Shown here: piece by piece, positions 46,471 to 57,487 of the stretch | Numbering within the stretch: the stretch's first letter is position 1 | Layout of the letters: each line of letters opens with the position of its first letter | From: Reticulitermes speratus | Taxonomy: Eukaryota; Arthropoda; Insecta; Blattodea; Rhinotermitidae | Length of the DNA: 64,000 bases | Reading direction: 5' to 3' | Assembly: GCA_021186555.1 (NCBI GenBank) | Contig: JAJKFL010000003.1 | Span: 34,398,908-34,462,907, forward strand | The notes under the pieces: model-generated | What the model saw: the letters and a program-made list of their open reading frames with translations, nothing else | Database searches by the model: none | Told to the model about the DNA's origin: nothing | Program-made: the position numbers and the translations under genes

Positions 46471-47146
46471 TAACGATGATGATGGTAATTGTTTCAAGCA
46501 GAATTGTATAACACCGTATCATCTTCTATAACATTGTTTCTAATAACTCAACATCTCCGACATTTAATTAATCTCTTCTGATTTTTTTTTAACTTTTCGA
46601 GACGACAAGCCAAAAGTCGCGCATTTATAACATATATAATGAAGACTACAAAATTGTTCTTATCCTGTTGCTGGTTGTTGCGGAAACGCTGTAGATATGT
46701 ATTCGGAAATTGGCGATTAGTATGTCAGCCGGTACATAGGCTATCCTGACTGGGGTTTTGCATGACTTTCTTCAGTTCTCCCAGGAAAATGCCCGCGTAA
46801 TGCCCCGATTAAGCCACATGACGTCTTCCTTTCAATTATTCTTTCACTAATCATTATATTGACAAATATGGAGAGAAAACATTTGAAGCGGAAGTGGCTA
46901 AATGTAAATGAGAGGAAAGCGTATAAGAAATTAATTAATTGTGCTAAAATCATAGAACTGAGATATCTAGACGAATTCTTATATTTCTTATAAGATAAAA
47001 TGTTAGTGTGGAAACCAAGTGAAGAGAATAACACAACGGCTAGAGGCAGAATAGTGGATGAGGTTTTGTGGATTAAGCGATATATTATGAACGATATTGG
47101 ACTAAAGGATGTTAGTGCAGGAAAGTCCTTGGTAGTGTATAATGAT
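46471..47146. other. Stretch without recognisable genes
   Basis: A TGGGGTTTTGCATGACTTTC word with CCCAGGAAAATGCCC (46752-46800) may be part of another SINE body. The open frames around it are not convincing. Confidence 0.35.
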
Positions 47147-47190
47147 AATAATAATAATTATTATTATTATAGTAATTATTATTATTATGT
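47147..47190. repeat. (AAT)n/(ATT)n self-complementary microsatellite
   Basis: AAT triplets followed by ATT triplets, able to fold back on itself. Confidence 0.85.
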
Positions 47191-47466
47191 TACATTAATC
47201 TTTGTCATGGAGCCTATATAATCTGAGATTGTGAGAATGTAATAAAATAAAATCCGTTGCTCAGAAATATGGGCGACATGAATGATTTATTAAATTGCAC
47301 AGTAGAAGAAACCTGCCAGTAAAATCGCTCATTAGATGTATTGAGCCGATACAGCAGCACACCTTTTTGCATAATTAAGATAACATCAGTAGCTATGGAT
47401 ACAATAAATCACGAGTGTACATTCAGGTGTTTGGCCATCTTACCGGATACTCGTCCCTTATTCCAG

Positions 47467-47487
47467 CCCCCCCCCCCCCCCCCCCCC
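47467..47487. repeat. Poly-C tract, 21 bases
   Basis: Uninterrupted C-run (G-run on the - strand), the longest homopolymer of C in the window. Its exact length is probably uncertain in any assembly. Confidence 0.95.
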
Positions 47488-47689
47488 AGAACAGCAAGCA
47501 GGTGTGACGCTTATTTCTATGGCTGACATGGTGCCTGTCAGTCTAGCTGTATATGATATGAAAATCATCACCTTCCTATAACTTCTGTCAGCACCTCTGC
47601 CGCAGGTGTTCAATAGCGATGGCCAGAAGGAAACCATTTGCTGATTTTTCATGGCCGTAAATCATAGTTGATGGATGAGCAAAGTATGT

Positions 47690-47800
47690 CTATTCAGAGA
47701 AGAAATAGGGAATGAGGGTGTGAACTGGATTCTCCAGTCTCAGGTTAGGGCTGTACTGAAGACGGGAATGAAGAGGATAGTTTCCATAAAAAATTGAAAC
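47690..47800 (+). pseudogene. LINE family A short 3' fragment
   Basis: EEIGNEGVNWILQSQVRAVL then KTGMKRIV, matching the QEVGWGGMDWIDLAQDRDRW type end of family A. It lies 250 bp upstream of the next fragment of the same family in the same orientation; both may come from one tandemly repeated or rearranged copy. Confidence 0.5.
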
Positions 47801-48049
47801 TTCCTTGAACGTATGAACGAATTTCAGCTTTTCAAGGAGGGTGTCTGCTCTACATATTTGGCTCGTTTTTTGGCTCTTCACTGTCAGTGCTTAGCTACGG
47901 ATTCGATGGTGGCACTTCAGATTCGCAAGAATTCGTTACAACTAACAACCTGCTTTGGTAGGCCGACAACAAAGAGTTCAAATTGTGAAGTTGCTTACTG
48001 TGACAGTTTCTGCAGTCTGATGTTACTGCACCTTCCTTATGTTCAAATA

Positions 48050-48310
48050 ATGCGGGGTTTTGGTTGAGAAACCTGAAGGAAATTGACCAGTTGCAAGTCC
48101 TAGGCTTAGAGGGGATGATAATATTATAATAGACTTTAACGAAGGACAGTAGGAGAATGCACACTGGATTCGTGTGTCTCAGCACAGGGACCAGTTGCGG
48201 GCTCTTTTGAAGACGGAAAGGAACCTCCGGATTCCGTGAGCGCGGGGAATATTTTGACTAGCTCAGGAACTCTTTATATTCTCAAGGAGGACTCTGCTAC
48301 GTGGAGATAG
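48050..48310 (+). pseudogene. LINE family A 3' end
   Basis: VLVEKPEGN-stop-PVASPRLRG, then HWIRVSQHRDQLRALLKTER and NLRIP followed by a stop, corresponding to VLVGKPEGKRPLGRPRRRW...ALVNAVMNLRVP. After the coding end come GCGGGGAATATTTTGACTAG and CTCAGG, as in the copy at 54150. Confidence 0.7.
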
Positions 48311-49149
48311 TTGTGTCTAATCGTTTCCTTCTGCTTGTTGCCTCCAATTAGCCTAACACTCTGTCCTTTCCAAAGTGTCAGAGACCAATTTTCATAGCCA
48401 TGTAGACGAGGTATAAAAATTGCAGGTGTAATTTTGTGTATTCTAATTTTTAAGTATTTAAGTAGGAGACAGGAAAATTATAGATCTGAATTGTGTTAGT
48501 AAGCATTCGACGATTTAATGTTCCCCTTAGGTAACCAATAAGTGTACTTTAATTAGCACCGTCCTTTAGAGACATATGGAAGGAGAATTTCTATTAAATG
48601 GTGAAGTCAGGTAAAGTTTGAAAATGTGATTTTTTTTACAAAATAATTTCTATCGAATACAGCAGCACTGTGCATTGTACAGCGTGCATTGCCTTAGATG
48701 ACAGAACATTTGTGATCCAAGTGAGCCTTGTTGTCGTTATTCCCCTATCCAGTTGAAGCAGGAGGCTGTGTAACATATAAATGAAATAAAAGCCTCTGTA
48801 TCGTTAACTACAAAGAGAAATCGATATAGTATTAAAATAAGAAAAAAGAACTGCCGATTCCTGTATTTTAATGCAAGAATCGTGTCATCTCCGTCGGGTG
48901 TTGTATTTTGGGTTTCCGACTGCCTCTTTAACTTGAACGTTACTTGGTCTCTGTGAAATAGAGAGTGCTAACTCTATCTTCATGTTATACATTACACATA
49001 ATATATTATTTCCGAATATGACGTTCTGATTTATCTCTGATTTATCATGTGCTATTTGTATGTCAGTTCTAATTTTTGCCTTTATGTTTACTTTAAGGAA
49101 GTCTCTAATTTTGAATTTAACAAGGAAACTGAAGTACGAAGGATGGGAT
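48311..49149. other. Stretch without recognisable genes
   Basis: AT-rich DNA; nothing recognised. Confidence 0.4.
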
Positions 49150-49245
49150 CTCCGTTCTTCTGGGATGTGGCGCTGCGTCACTGTGTAACTGGTGTAGGAA
49201 GTATTGAGACCACTGCTTTGTCTCGAAACGTCGTGCACCAATTAC
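49150..49245 (+). repeat. Dispersed repeat with CTCGAAACGTCG core
   Basis: TTCTTCTGGGATGTGGCGCT at the left matches the TTCTTCTGAGATATGAC ends at 63634 and the TCTTCTGGGATATGACG at 60542. GTCTCGAAACGTCGTGC lies 60 bp further on. The + pseudo-peptide is FWDVALRHCV. Confidence 0.6.
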
Positions 49246-49360
49246 TCTGTGATTTAGCGCCAAATACCAGAAAACCAGGGAAGTCAACAACTCCGCTGCG
49301 ATAGGCTAAGAACTCTTTTGCGAGTGAAGACTTGTAAGAATAGGAAATGTACATGCTTCA

Positions 49361-49384
49361 GCACACACACACACACACACACAC
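49361..49384. repeat. (CA)n microsatellite
   Basis: About 12 CA dinucleotides. Confidence 0.95.
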
Positions 49385-49571
49385 GATTAGCACGATTATT
49401 CTTGGAAAAAAATTTGGAATATAAACAAAATTTATCGGAAAGCCCGAATAGAAGAGACAGTTTGAGATTTAGGATTATGTGTGAGGGTAAAATTAAAATG
49501 AGAATTAAATAGGGTGTGAGAGCTTTGACTGGATTTAATGTTTTCAAAATAGTGTCAAGTTGTGGTATCTT

Positions 49572-49645
49572 TTATACACAAATTCATATTCGACTCTTAT
49601 GAAAGACGGGTGCTTTCTTTACCAGCTGAGCTGATAACAGTTTCT
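49572..49645 (-). repeat. tRNA-like SINE head, - strand
   Basis: On the - strand GTTATCAGCTCAGCTGGTAAAG is an excellent D-arm/A-box, then CACCCGTCTTTCATAAGAG and GAGTCGAATATGAATTTG at the anticodon and T-arm positions. The T stem does not pair, so this is a relic. Confidence 0.5.
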
Positions 49646-49848
49646 CAAGGAGCACCGCTGCTGTAGGTCTATGTATATGAGTGATTACGCGAATAGCTCT
49701 ACTGTTCTATACGAAATGCACGGCTTTCCGAGGGACCAGATATTCTGCGATGTTATTAAAATAGGCCACTCCACATCATTACATCTCAATCGGCGTTGAT
49801 TTTCCTTAGCATTTGGTTCAGTAAGTAACAGTATTTGAACGTTTGTAA

Positions 49849-50213
49849 TTACACTTTCTGGGTATTGCGTATCTGGAAATTTCTGAAGCCTACTTCCAGA
49901 TCAACAGGCGTTCTGATATCATACATGGTAGTAATTCTATGCGCCTTTGTACCGAAATATTCCAGGCACGTTTGGTTTCCATGTTGGTACCCTGTCGCAG
50001 GTCCAATATAAGGGCGTTTTGGAAGAATATAGTTATTTTTCAATTTTCCCCACTCTTTCAAAAACTTTAAGAAAATTATGTTAAAATTATGTAGAATTGT
50101 TATTTTTGCTTCCTTCCCTGTCCGTCTTAACACATCTTTTACAACAATTGTACTGTTGGACGTTTCATTTATGTAGTTGATATAGCGTTGTTGAATCGAC
50201 AAAGAATCCGTCA
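49849..50213 (-). CDS. Candidate exon, 121 codons, unrecognised
   Basis: The longest stop-to-stop ATG-independent frame on this strand in the area. On the - strand an acceptor-like ACTTCTAAATATCAG ends at 50214. The frame begins TDSLSIQQRYINYINETSNS, includes LPKRPYIGPATGYQHGNQTC and ends RNFQIRNTQKV-TAA. Residue composition is protein-like, with no domain I recognise. The phase at its start (two bases) fits the donor at 50415 of the open segment just upstream on the same strand. No AATAAA lies within about 100 nt of the stop. Confidence 0.3.
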
Positions 50214-50415
50214 CTGATATTTAGAAGTACGTGAATTTTAAATTACTAAACCTTTAGTGGGGAATTTTTTATCTGTGTAAATTGGAAAATAGCGTAATTT
50301 CATTTTTAGTACCAAAGGAATAAGAAGACTGGAACTGATCAGTAACACAACGACAGTTTTTCCTCTCTGTCCGCCAAGTTCAAGATTGTCTGGCGCCCGT
50401 CTGCCCACCACTCAC

Positions 50416-50575
50416 AGGTACACCCACAATAGTCTACGTTATTTTCAAATCTTCTGTCTCTGTCGCTCTGGGGTACAGTGTTTGTATTTGCGTCACGTAG
50501 TCGTATACACACGCACCTAGCACAAGTACACGCACAAAAGCGTACGCGCCTTTCTCTCCGTTTGAGCCCCAGCAT
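50416..50575 (-). CDS. Candidate first exon, phase-compatible with 49849-50213
   Basis: A CpG-containing segment that stands out from AT-rich surroundings. On the - strand an ATG opens MLGLKRRERRVRFCACTCAR and the frame continues to ENNVDYCGCT, where the donor-like CCT|GTGAGT occurs (50416/50415). It leaves one base, and the next candidate exon begins with two bases, so the frame would continue across a 202-nt intron. The cysteine- and arginine-rich sequence is odd, and it may be untranslated or non-coding. Confidence 0.2.
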
Positions 50576-50774
50576 ACGTGGGAACGCATACGTAATAGAG
50601 AATGGTTGCGATATACATACCTGTAGTCATGGAACTTAACATAATGGTTGTTTCATTCCTGCTAGAATCGGTATTACAGTTACCTGCACACATGCTGTAA
50701 AAAATATCAAAATACGGAAAATAAAATCAATTTCAAAATGTAGAGGCTAATATTTGTTAACGTAGTCGGAATAC

Positions 50775-50900
50775 GTTCAGACCGTAGTCTTTTGGGGTTT
50801 GACACCATGTACTTTTGTAGGTTGATGCCGACGTTTCGGAGGAGCCTGCTGCTTTCATCTTCAGGGTTGAAGGAACGGAACCAAAGTTGACACCGAGGTT
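50775..50900 (-). repeat. Dispersed repeat with CTGAAGATG...CCGAAACGTCGG core
   Basis: On the - strand: CCCTGAAGATGAAAGCAGCA, then CTCCTCCGAAACGTCGGCAT, then CATGGTGTCAAACCCCAAAA-GAC. It shares the same layout as copies at 5577, 24290 and 63842. Confidence 0.65.
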
Positions 50901-51783
50901 CACTTTACTAAAACCTGAACCCTGTTTTTTAAAAGTGTCAAGACCCAGAAGAATACAATATGAATGATTAAATTAAAGTGCTTAAATTGTTTGTGACACG
51001 AGATGGCCTTAGTGTATAACTTTGTTTTCATAGTTTGGCATAGATGATAAAACGTATTTCGTAAATTTTAGTTCACTTAACAGCTTTGCAACTGCGTATC
51101 TTACATGGTGTTGATGACGTGATGGTAAATTTGCGCTAATTTGGAACCAATCAATCGGGTTTTACTTTAAGATATAACAGCTCATTTTCCTGGAGCACAT
51201 AAGAAAACCGACGAAAATACTGTCCAGGTAGACGGTATCTAATGCGGTGAAGCTGTCGTGCCGTGAAGCTGACCACTCTTTTTGATGTAGTGCCGAGGAT
51301 ATAAATTGTGGGGCTATGCATTTGCTTCCTCATGTCTCTTATATTATGGTAACTTTAACTTCAATTGATTCTACAGTGACAATTCTTCCATAGATCAATT
51401 ACGATTTCGTTATCCATTCAAAATTTTCTCTGTGATCACAATGTACTCTTTCTCATACAAACTTCTCTTTACGATATTCTGACCTGAAAACGAAGGAGAG
51501 TTAATTCTAAAAGTGAAAATTATAATAATTATATCTTTCCCTTCTTTTGTCCCAGCTCCAAGTGCTTTGCTTGCAAGAGAAGCCTCATCAGTTATTTGGT
51601 TGTTGTCGTATATGTGAAGTACTTGTCCCTAAACATTAAAGATTCCATCTATTTAATGAAGAAATATGTGATTGTTTCGAGCAAAATAGTACTTTTCATC
51701 GTTCTGAATTATTTTATGTAGAGAATGAAGCACATATTCTATCTAAATATTTCTTATTTTTGTTGTAGTTATTTATTTACAAA
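50901..51783. other. Stretch without recognisable genes
   Basis: Nothing recognised; the - strand frame at 51151-51333 has no support. Confidence 0.4.
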
Positions 51784-51996
51784 ATGAAGGTAAAAGCACT
51801 TCCTATTTTTTTAGCGTTGTCGTTTCCTCCTTTGCATTGGAGTTCTTGCAGCTGTAGTAATAAATGTGTAGTGTTTAAATCCACGCGTGTAGACGTAAGA
51901 GTACATAACAAATTCCAAAACTGTACTGCCACCGTCCCTGTCGGTGTTATTTGTATACCTTGCTTTGAAGTAGTAATAAATACCCTCAACACATAA
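51784..51996 (+). CDS. Small cysteine-containing open frame, weak
   Basis: An ATG in good context (AAAATGAAG) opens 70 codons: MKVKALPIFLALSFPPLHWS, then SCSCSNKCVVF, ending CFEVVINTLNT. The start resembles a signal peptide and five cysteines follow, as in short secreted peptides. The opposite strand is open over the same stretch, there is no polyadenylation signal after the stop, and I recognise no family. Probably chance. Confidence 0.12.
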   Translation: MKVKALPIFLALSFPPLHWSSCSCSNKCVVFKSTRVDVRVHNKFQNCTATVPVGVICIPCFEVVINTLNT

Positions 51997-52789
51997 TCAA
52001 ATCATTGAGTATGTACGTCGTAGTTTCTAAAATGCTTAATGTGGATTCTAAATTACGTGTGTTCCCTACAAGATACCGTATGTAGTTACGGCAGCCAAAT
52101 TCATAAGCACTAACGGTGTCCCGCCTTATCATCTTTCTGTATTTCTACAAGGATGCCTGAATTTCTTGGTGAGCTGCTGACATTGAGTTTGTTGAATACT
52201 GTTTTGTTCCGTGAGCAGAATGAAGAAGCAATGCGTAACCCTTTAAAGCACAGTTGTTACCACATGTGCAGTCTGTTTCAACTTTCATAACGTCAGATTC
52301 TATCTACACAGTGTATTTCTGTGTTTTACATTACTCTCAGAATAAACAGCAAGTATTTTCCTGAACAATATTTAACCGCTTTGTCTTTTCAATGAAGAAG
52401 AAATGTGTTCCCTGTGAGGTAGGAACTAAATTTCTAAATATTATTTAGATGATTTTAAGATTTTAAAGTGTTGATGTTAGCACTGAATAAAACACTGTCA
52501 AACAAGTCGCCCAATGATGCAGCATAACTTTGTTTCGGCCAGCAAGTTGCTGCTATATTTCTCTACTTCACTTCCACGAATTAGACACGATTCGTAATTG
52601 ATATTGGAAGAACTTCTGTTTTACGTATTTATTAGGGTTCTGTAGATAGGAGAATAAGTCCGTCATGAGGTCTGTGCCCACACAGAACAATACAGCATGC
52701 AAAATAAGACTTTACTTCGAAACACGGCAGCAGATTCTGATCCTGTATCCACGTTTTTACGATCTTCACATCGTGCATATACTTATAAA
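51997..52789. other. Stretch without recognisable genes
   Basis: AT-rich, nothing recognised. Confidence 0.4.
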
Positions 52790-52983
52790 TTAATACATTA
52801 ACCAACTTATGCACTAGGTACTTTGTCGTCACAATAGGTATTGAAGCGTGCTGGCCTGATACTCCTTTGTCACAATATCTCCCTGATGATAGCACCTCGA
52901 TGCCGAAACATGTAGGAGATTTATAGGAGCTTGATACTTCTGAATGTTTTGTATTAAGGGCATAAGTTGGTTAATGTATTAAT
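52790..52983. mobile_element. Foldback element 1, about 194 bp, with CTGATGA...GAAAC core
   Basis: Inverted ends TTAATACATTAACCAACTTA (left) and, from the other strand, the same word at the right (GCATAAGTTGGTTAATGTAT in + orientation). The interior has CCCTGATGATAGC, then GATGCCGAAACATGTAGGAG. This core matches the element at 57291 although the arms are unrelated. Confidence 0.8.
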
Positions 52984-53384
52984 CAAATGTATCAAAATGT
53001 TCGAGCGATCCAAGGCAGCAGGCAGTCATTTTATTTCGTCGTTGTAAAATGTTATAGGACAATATTGGGTTATATCTTCTTTTTTTCTGCACAATTTGAT
53101 GCTTGGACTTATTACTGTAAAAGTCTTCTGAAAATGTACATAAACAGTCAGACCATAGTGTATTTGTCGAAGGACAGGGCGGAAAATTACGTACGAACAT
53201 CCAAGTGTGGTTGGAAGCTGTGATGCCAGAGTTTGAACGATGCAAGATCAGCCGTGGGCTACTGCAAGACAAAACATAATGCGATGCTCTTTTGTATCAG
53301 ATCTTAGTTCCCAGCTTCCACAGTGAAAACGTTATTAGTTGTTCTTTTGCTAAGGATTATGTCATTCCGACCCAGTTACAGACG
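52984..53384. other. Stretch without recognisable genes
   Basis: Open frames on both strands overlap at 52979-53272; neither is supported. Confidence 0.35.
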
Positions 53385-53711
53385 CTAGAGTGCTTTCATG
53401 TTTGCCCTTAAAATATCTACTGGTAAATTATATCCTCTTGGTAACCAGTTTTTTTTTCTAGTTTCCACATCCACGCCTCTTCGTATAATACCAATTTTAA
53501 CATCTTTCCGTCTGTGCCCCAATTTTTTCCAATCCTTGGGGGTTTTATAATCAAAATTCTGTATGAATTTGCCTTTACCCATAAGTAAGCTTAAATGCCT
53601 CACCTCAATCCTGTGGTGAACAACAATATTAAGAGAAGCAAATTTTCTGAGTTTCAAGTTAATTTTTTTCGTTTCCTCCACATTTTCTGTTTCAGTGGAC
53701 AGTGTCCTCAG
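53385..53711 (-). CDS. Unrecognised lysine-rich open frame, about 108 codons
   Basis: Open on the - strand from a TAG at 53712 to a TAG at 53385. Segments: STETENVEETKKINLKLRKF, then IVVHHRIEVRHLSLLMGKGK, then RRKDVKIGIIRRGVDVETRK, ending ILRANMKAL. It has varied codon use and few low-complexity stretches. There is no ATG until codon 44 and no good acceptor at its start. I recognise no family. It may be an exon, a transposon fragment or chance. Confidence 0.25.
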   Translation of the reverse strand: MRTLSTETENVEETKKINLKLRKFASLNIVVHHRIEVRHLSLLMGKGKFIQNFDYKTPKDWKKLGHRRKDVKIGIIRRGVDVETRKKNWLPRGYNLPVDILRANMKAL

Positions 53712-54149
53712 CTACTTGTTCACCTTGTTTACCTCACACACCCTCGATTTGCTGTTTATTTATTAAGAGACACTTCAAGTTTTATTCCCGTGTACTTTAG
53801 GGCTCTTTAATCAAATCCAAAATGTGCCGTACCCACACCTGCCAATGCTGTAATGCATGCAATGACAGTGAGACATCACAGTGAATTCCAGTTTTGGAAC
53901 TTATAAATTGCTGAAAATAATTTAAAAGTGGAACAGCACTTTGCGCTGATTATTAAGGATCAGCTTTCTTCCTAGAGCACTTGACTGCCTGGAAGTAACG
54001 CGCTATTAACAGATTTTAACAGTTTGTAATAAAGTGCATTACAATTTTAAGGTGCGATTGTTGCCTTTAAGTGTGTTTGTTGTATACCTTATTGTATTCA
54101 AATCATATTATGTTGGCCTACATGTACGTTTACCGGTAACCTATGTTTT

Positions 54150-54350
54150 GATGGGAGACTGAAGGAAAGTATAGACGTAAATGGTATAATAACATTAAAA
54201 CAAAATTTAAAGAAATACGGTTGCCGGTTGTGCACTGCATTCATCTGCTTCTGTTATGGGACCAGTGACCGGCTCTTGTAAACACGGCAAATAAACCTTC
54301 CGATTTAAAAAAATGGGGTGAATTTCTTGAATAGCTGAGCAACAGTTAGC
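54150..54350 (+). pseudogene. LINE family A 3' end, degenerate
   Basis: ATGGGACCAGTGACCGGCTC then TTGTAAACACGGCAAATAAA-CCTTCC and GTGAATTTCTTGAATAGCTG correspond to the RDRWRALVNTVMNLRVP...GNFLTS end of family A, with stops. It is directly followed by a SINE at 54405. Confidence 0.6.
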
Positions 54351-54404
54351 CTCTCAAAAGAAACCTAATCCATGTAGTATGGCGTACTATGAATTACGAC
54401 AGCG

Positions 54405-54665
54405 CGGATAGCGGAATTGGTGTAGTGACTAGGTAAAGAGCTGGATATCTGAGGAATTATGGTTAAACTGCTGGCCGGGGAAAGAGACTTTTCTCTACTC
54501 GAAAGCGTCCACATCGGCTCCGGGGCGTCCTCAACTGTCCATTTAATTGGTGCCGGGAGTGAAGAGGCCGGGGCTTGAAGCTGACCACTCATCGCAACCT
54601 AATGTAAAGGTTAAGAATGAGTGGAATTACACCCCCAATTTCCCATATGGCTTTTTGGCTTCAAC
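54405..54665 (+). mobile_element. SINE copy (CCTTTA-tail family)
   Basis: A-box GGTGTAGTGACTAGGTAAAG, B-box-like ATGGTTAAACTGC, body AAAGCGTCCACATCGGCTCC and GAGTGAAGAGGCCGGGGCTT. The tail is lost; TTTCCCATATGGCTTTTTGG occupies the position of CCGCATATGTCTTTATGG in the 37855 copy. Confidence 0.75.
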
Positions 54666-55874
54666 ATGGAAAACTTAGTCCTGTATTTTAATTTATGCTC
54701 TCTATGCTAGCAACCTTTTTAAGTACAGTCCGGAAACACTTCGAAATTGTTCTTCTGTTTTTCAGTTTCCAGCAGTTTTTATGTAACAATAAACAGACTG
54801 TGCGCCGATGCCATCTCGGGTGCCACTTAAATTCCAGGCAACTCTTCATACGAGTGATTTACAGATGCTACAATGAATTTTCAAGCTGCGTTTCCGTAAA
54901 CTGCGACAACCTGGCTGCGGATGAGCGACTTGCAGGAGATAAATAAAAATCCTAGTTCAATTTTTCAGCCTTCGTAGTCATGTATCTTGATTTCCTACAA
55001 TAAAAACTGCTGTGATGGATCTCCAGTTGTGCTTCGTCCTCATTAATCAGCGACGGCCCCTGTGGTGGGAGAAGGTAAAGCCCTCCCTCAGAGGTCAGCT
55101 ACTTGATATTCTAGGGATGTGCCCTTTCTCCTACATACGTTCACGGGCACCGCTTCCAAACACCATCCACCCCCAACTACCTAATTCTTCAACTAGTGAA
55201 TCCAGGGAGCTTTAGCTCCTCCCTTCTGATTACCACCCCTTACACAAAGGCCCAACCACCACCACAACATCCATCACTTGCTGTGAACCTCCGTTCTAGG
55301 ATAATGTCCATTATAATTAAGGAATGACAAGTTACAAAAGCAGGATTCTTAGTGGGCAACTAGCAAATAATGTCTACGAGAGGAAGTTACAATAGAATTT
55401 AAGTGGAGGCAGTGAGCAGCTTTAATTAACTACCTTAGCCACTGCTAATTGTAATAGAATATTATTAAAGTGGGTCTTTACTGTCAATAGTACAGTGAAT
55501 CCATCTGTCCATTTACGACACCGTACATTATGACTGCTGATTAAGGGATCAATTAAGTATGGCAAGAGATCCAGGAGGTTGTCTGGGAAAAGCCATGTAG
55601 AGGCACGGGTTGTGCAGGAATACTGTTCCTGTGTTTCTGGCATAGACTGTGCTTAGTCTCACACTGTAGGGAACTGAGTTACCAACATAATGTGCGGTCC
55701 GCTGTTTTAAGGTAACTTTGTGGTGTTATTAAACAATGCTGTCAGCACCTGCTATCGGTGGAGTCACTGAGTACAGTCACCGTTGTAATAAATTGTACAG
55801 TCTTTCAAAGAGTATGGTAATACCAAGAAATAGCGCCCCCATGTGCTTATTTTCCCAATTTTCTTGTTCTTCTT

Positions 55875-55875
<1 letters not shown>
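54666..55875. other. Stretch without recognisable genes
   Basis: At 55040-55270 a segment with GAGAAGGTAAAGCCCTCCCT and many CCACC words may be another repeat. A - strand frame at 55422-55643 starts with ATG 20 nt after an acceptor-like CCCTACAG but has an in-frame stop just upstream and no recognised product. Confidence 0.35.
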
Positions 55876-55959
<84 letters not shown>

Positions 55960-56085
55960 TGCTACTACTACTAATTCTACTAACATTACTACTATTACTT
56001 CTACTTTTGCTACTATCTAATACTACTAATACTACTACTATTACTTCTACTTCTACTTCTGCTGCTGCTACTGCTAGTACTACTA
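55876..56085. repeat. Long compound (CAA)n(CTA)n microsatellite
   Basis: About 12 CAA triplets, then CTA triplets with interruptions to about 56085. The 94-codon frame through it, with runs of Asn and Tyr, is an artefact. Confidence 0.95.
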
Positions 56086-57290
56086 CTACGTTCTTTGTAG
56101 GCCTATCAGATTGTAATTAAACTCCGCTGCCACAACAACTTGCAACGCACGACAGTCTACTATTTTAACGTAGGAAGGTATAAAACCTAGAAAGCCCTTT
56201 AAATTATGATGTTATCTTTTATATCGTTTCCAATTCACAATTCATTTTCGCTTGACCAGACCATCTACGTAGGCCTAGGTCTAGTATTAAAATTATGGCA
56301 TTATGAATTATGGCCACGAACTCTTGCTGACGCAAGCTCACTCAATTGTTTTGCTGTCGACCTCACGTTTCACCCGATACTTCAGTTATCGTTTCCGTGT
56401 GCCAGAGAATGTGAGCAAGCAAATTAATACAAACTGACATTAATAAATGTTCGTTATATTATTGAATAGAGTCAGGTTGTGCCTTAATAGAATTGCATGC
56501 AAATTAACACATAAGTTTAACAAGACCCAAATACAATTTTAAAATTAACAGGAAGTTGTGTATAAATATGTGTAGAAACCATATATATTGATGCATATGT
56601 GTCACGTGTTTTGTACAAGTACACGGTAATTCCTCGAAGTAATAATGATGATGGTTATTTACATTCGGAGCGTTTAAATCCAGTACCATTAAGTCTATAC
56701 CTATGCCTTTTACAAGGAAACGTGTTGCTTGTCCCGTTCATTATACTCCTAATTGGTGTTCCTCGGGTCTTCTTTGCAGGTTCGAACGAAAATTGCTAAG
56801 TATACGCCTATTAATTTCGCCATATCTCTTTTCTTTATCTATTTTTCCTTCCGTAGCATATGAAAACTTGAGGACAGCTGTATATATTTTCGTGAAATAT
56901 ATCAAATAATTTTACTAAAATTCGTCAACACATTTCCAATTAAAATCTAACAGCACTAAACTTTGTACATGAATGTCTACATGCATTTCTGCTTCTATAT
57001 TTAGGCAAGTTTATGAAACTCACTGGACATTTATCGCCGAGGAAAATATGTTGAACCGCTATGTAGATAAACTCATAATTTACGCTCAGCACACTTTAAC
57101 ATAAGTACTGCTGCCTTAGCATGAAATTAAAAAAAATACTACGGCAGAAAACTGCTACGTAATTAGTAAATGTTATTATTTGTTTTCAGTGAAACTCTTT
57201 TTTGATTTTGACCCGTAAGGCGTGTCAGAAAAATTCACGTAAGGTATAAACTTTCAACTAAGTGGAATCCATCCCGTTCTGTCTAATCGG
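56086..57290. other. Stretch without recognisable genes
   Basis: AT-rich, nothing recognised. Confidence 0.4.
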
Positions 57291-57487
57291 CATTTACATA
57301 GACACAGATTATTCCGTCTAACATAGTATTTTTATTGATACATATTTTCAAACGTCCTTCTACAAAACCTTGATTTTTAAGATTTTGTAGAAGAACGCCT
57401 GATGATAACCGTTTTCGATCGAAACATGTAGTGTTTGAAAATAGCAATAAAAATGTGTTAGATAGAATAATCTGTATCTATGTGAAT
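57291..57487. mobile_element. Foldback element 2, about 197 bp, with CTGATGA...GAAAC core
   Basis: Left arm 57291-57354 (starts CATTTACATAGACACAGATT) is the reverse complement, with a few differences and a small gap, of right arm 57432-57487. An inner hairpin (CTTCTACAAAA ... TTTTGTAGAAG) lies at 57358-57393. The core CCTGATGATAACC ... TCGATCGAAACATGTAG follows. No open frame. Confidence 0.85.

Noticed and set aside
48885..49241. 118-codon - strand open frame
   Set aside because: Its N-terminal part is the antisense of the repeat at 49150-49245, and the rest is AT-rich with no support.
49572..49645. Possible - strand tRNA gene
   Set aside because: Good D-arm, but the T stem and acceptor stem do not pair.
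55736..56020. 94-codon frame with Asn and Tyr runs
   Set aside because: Translation of the CAA/CTA microsatellite.
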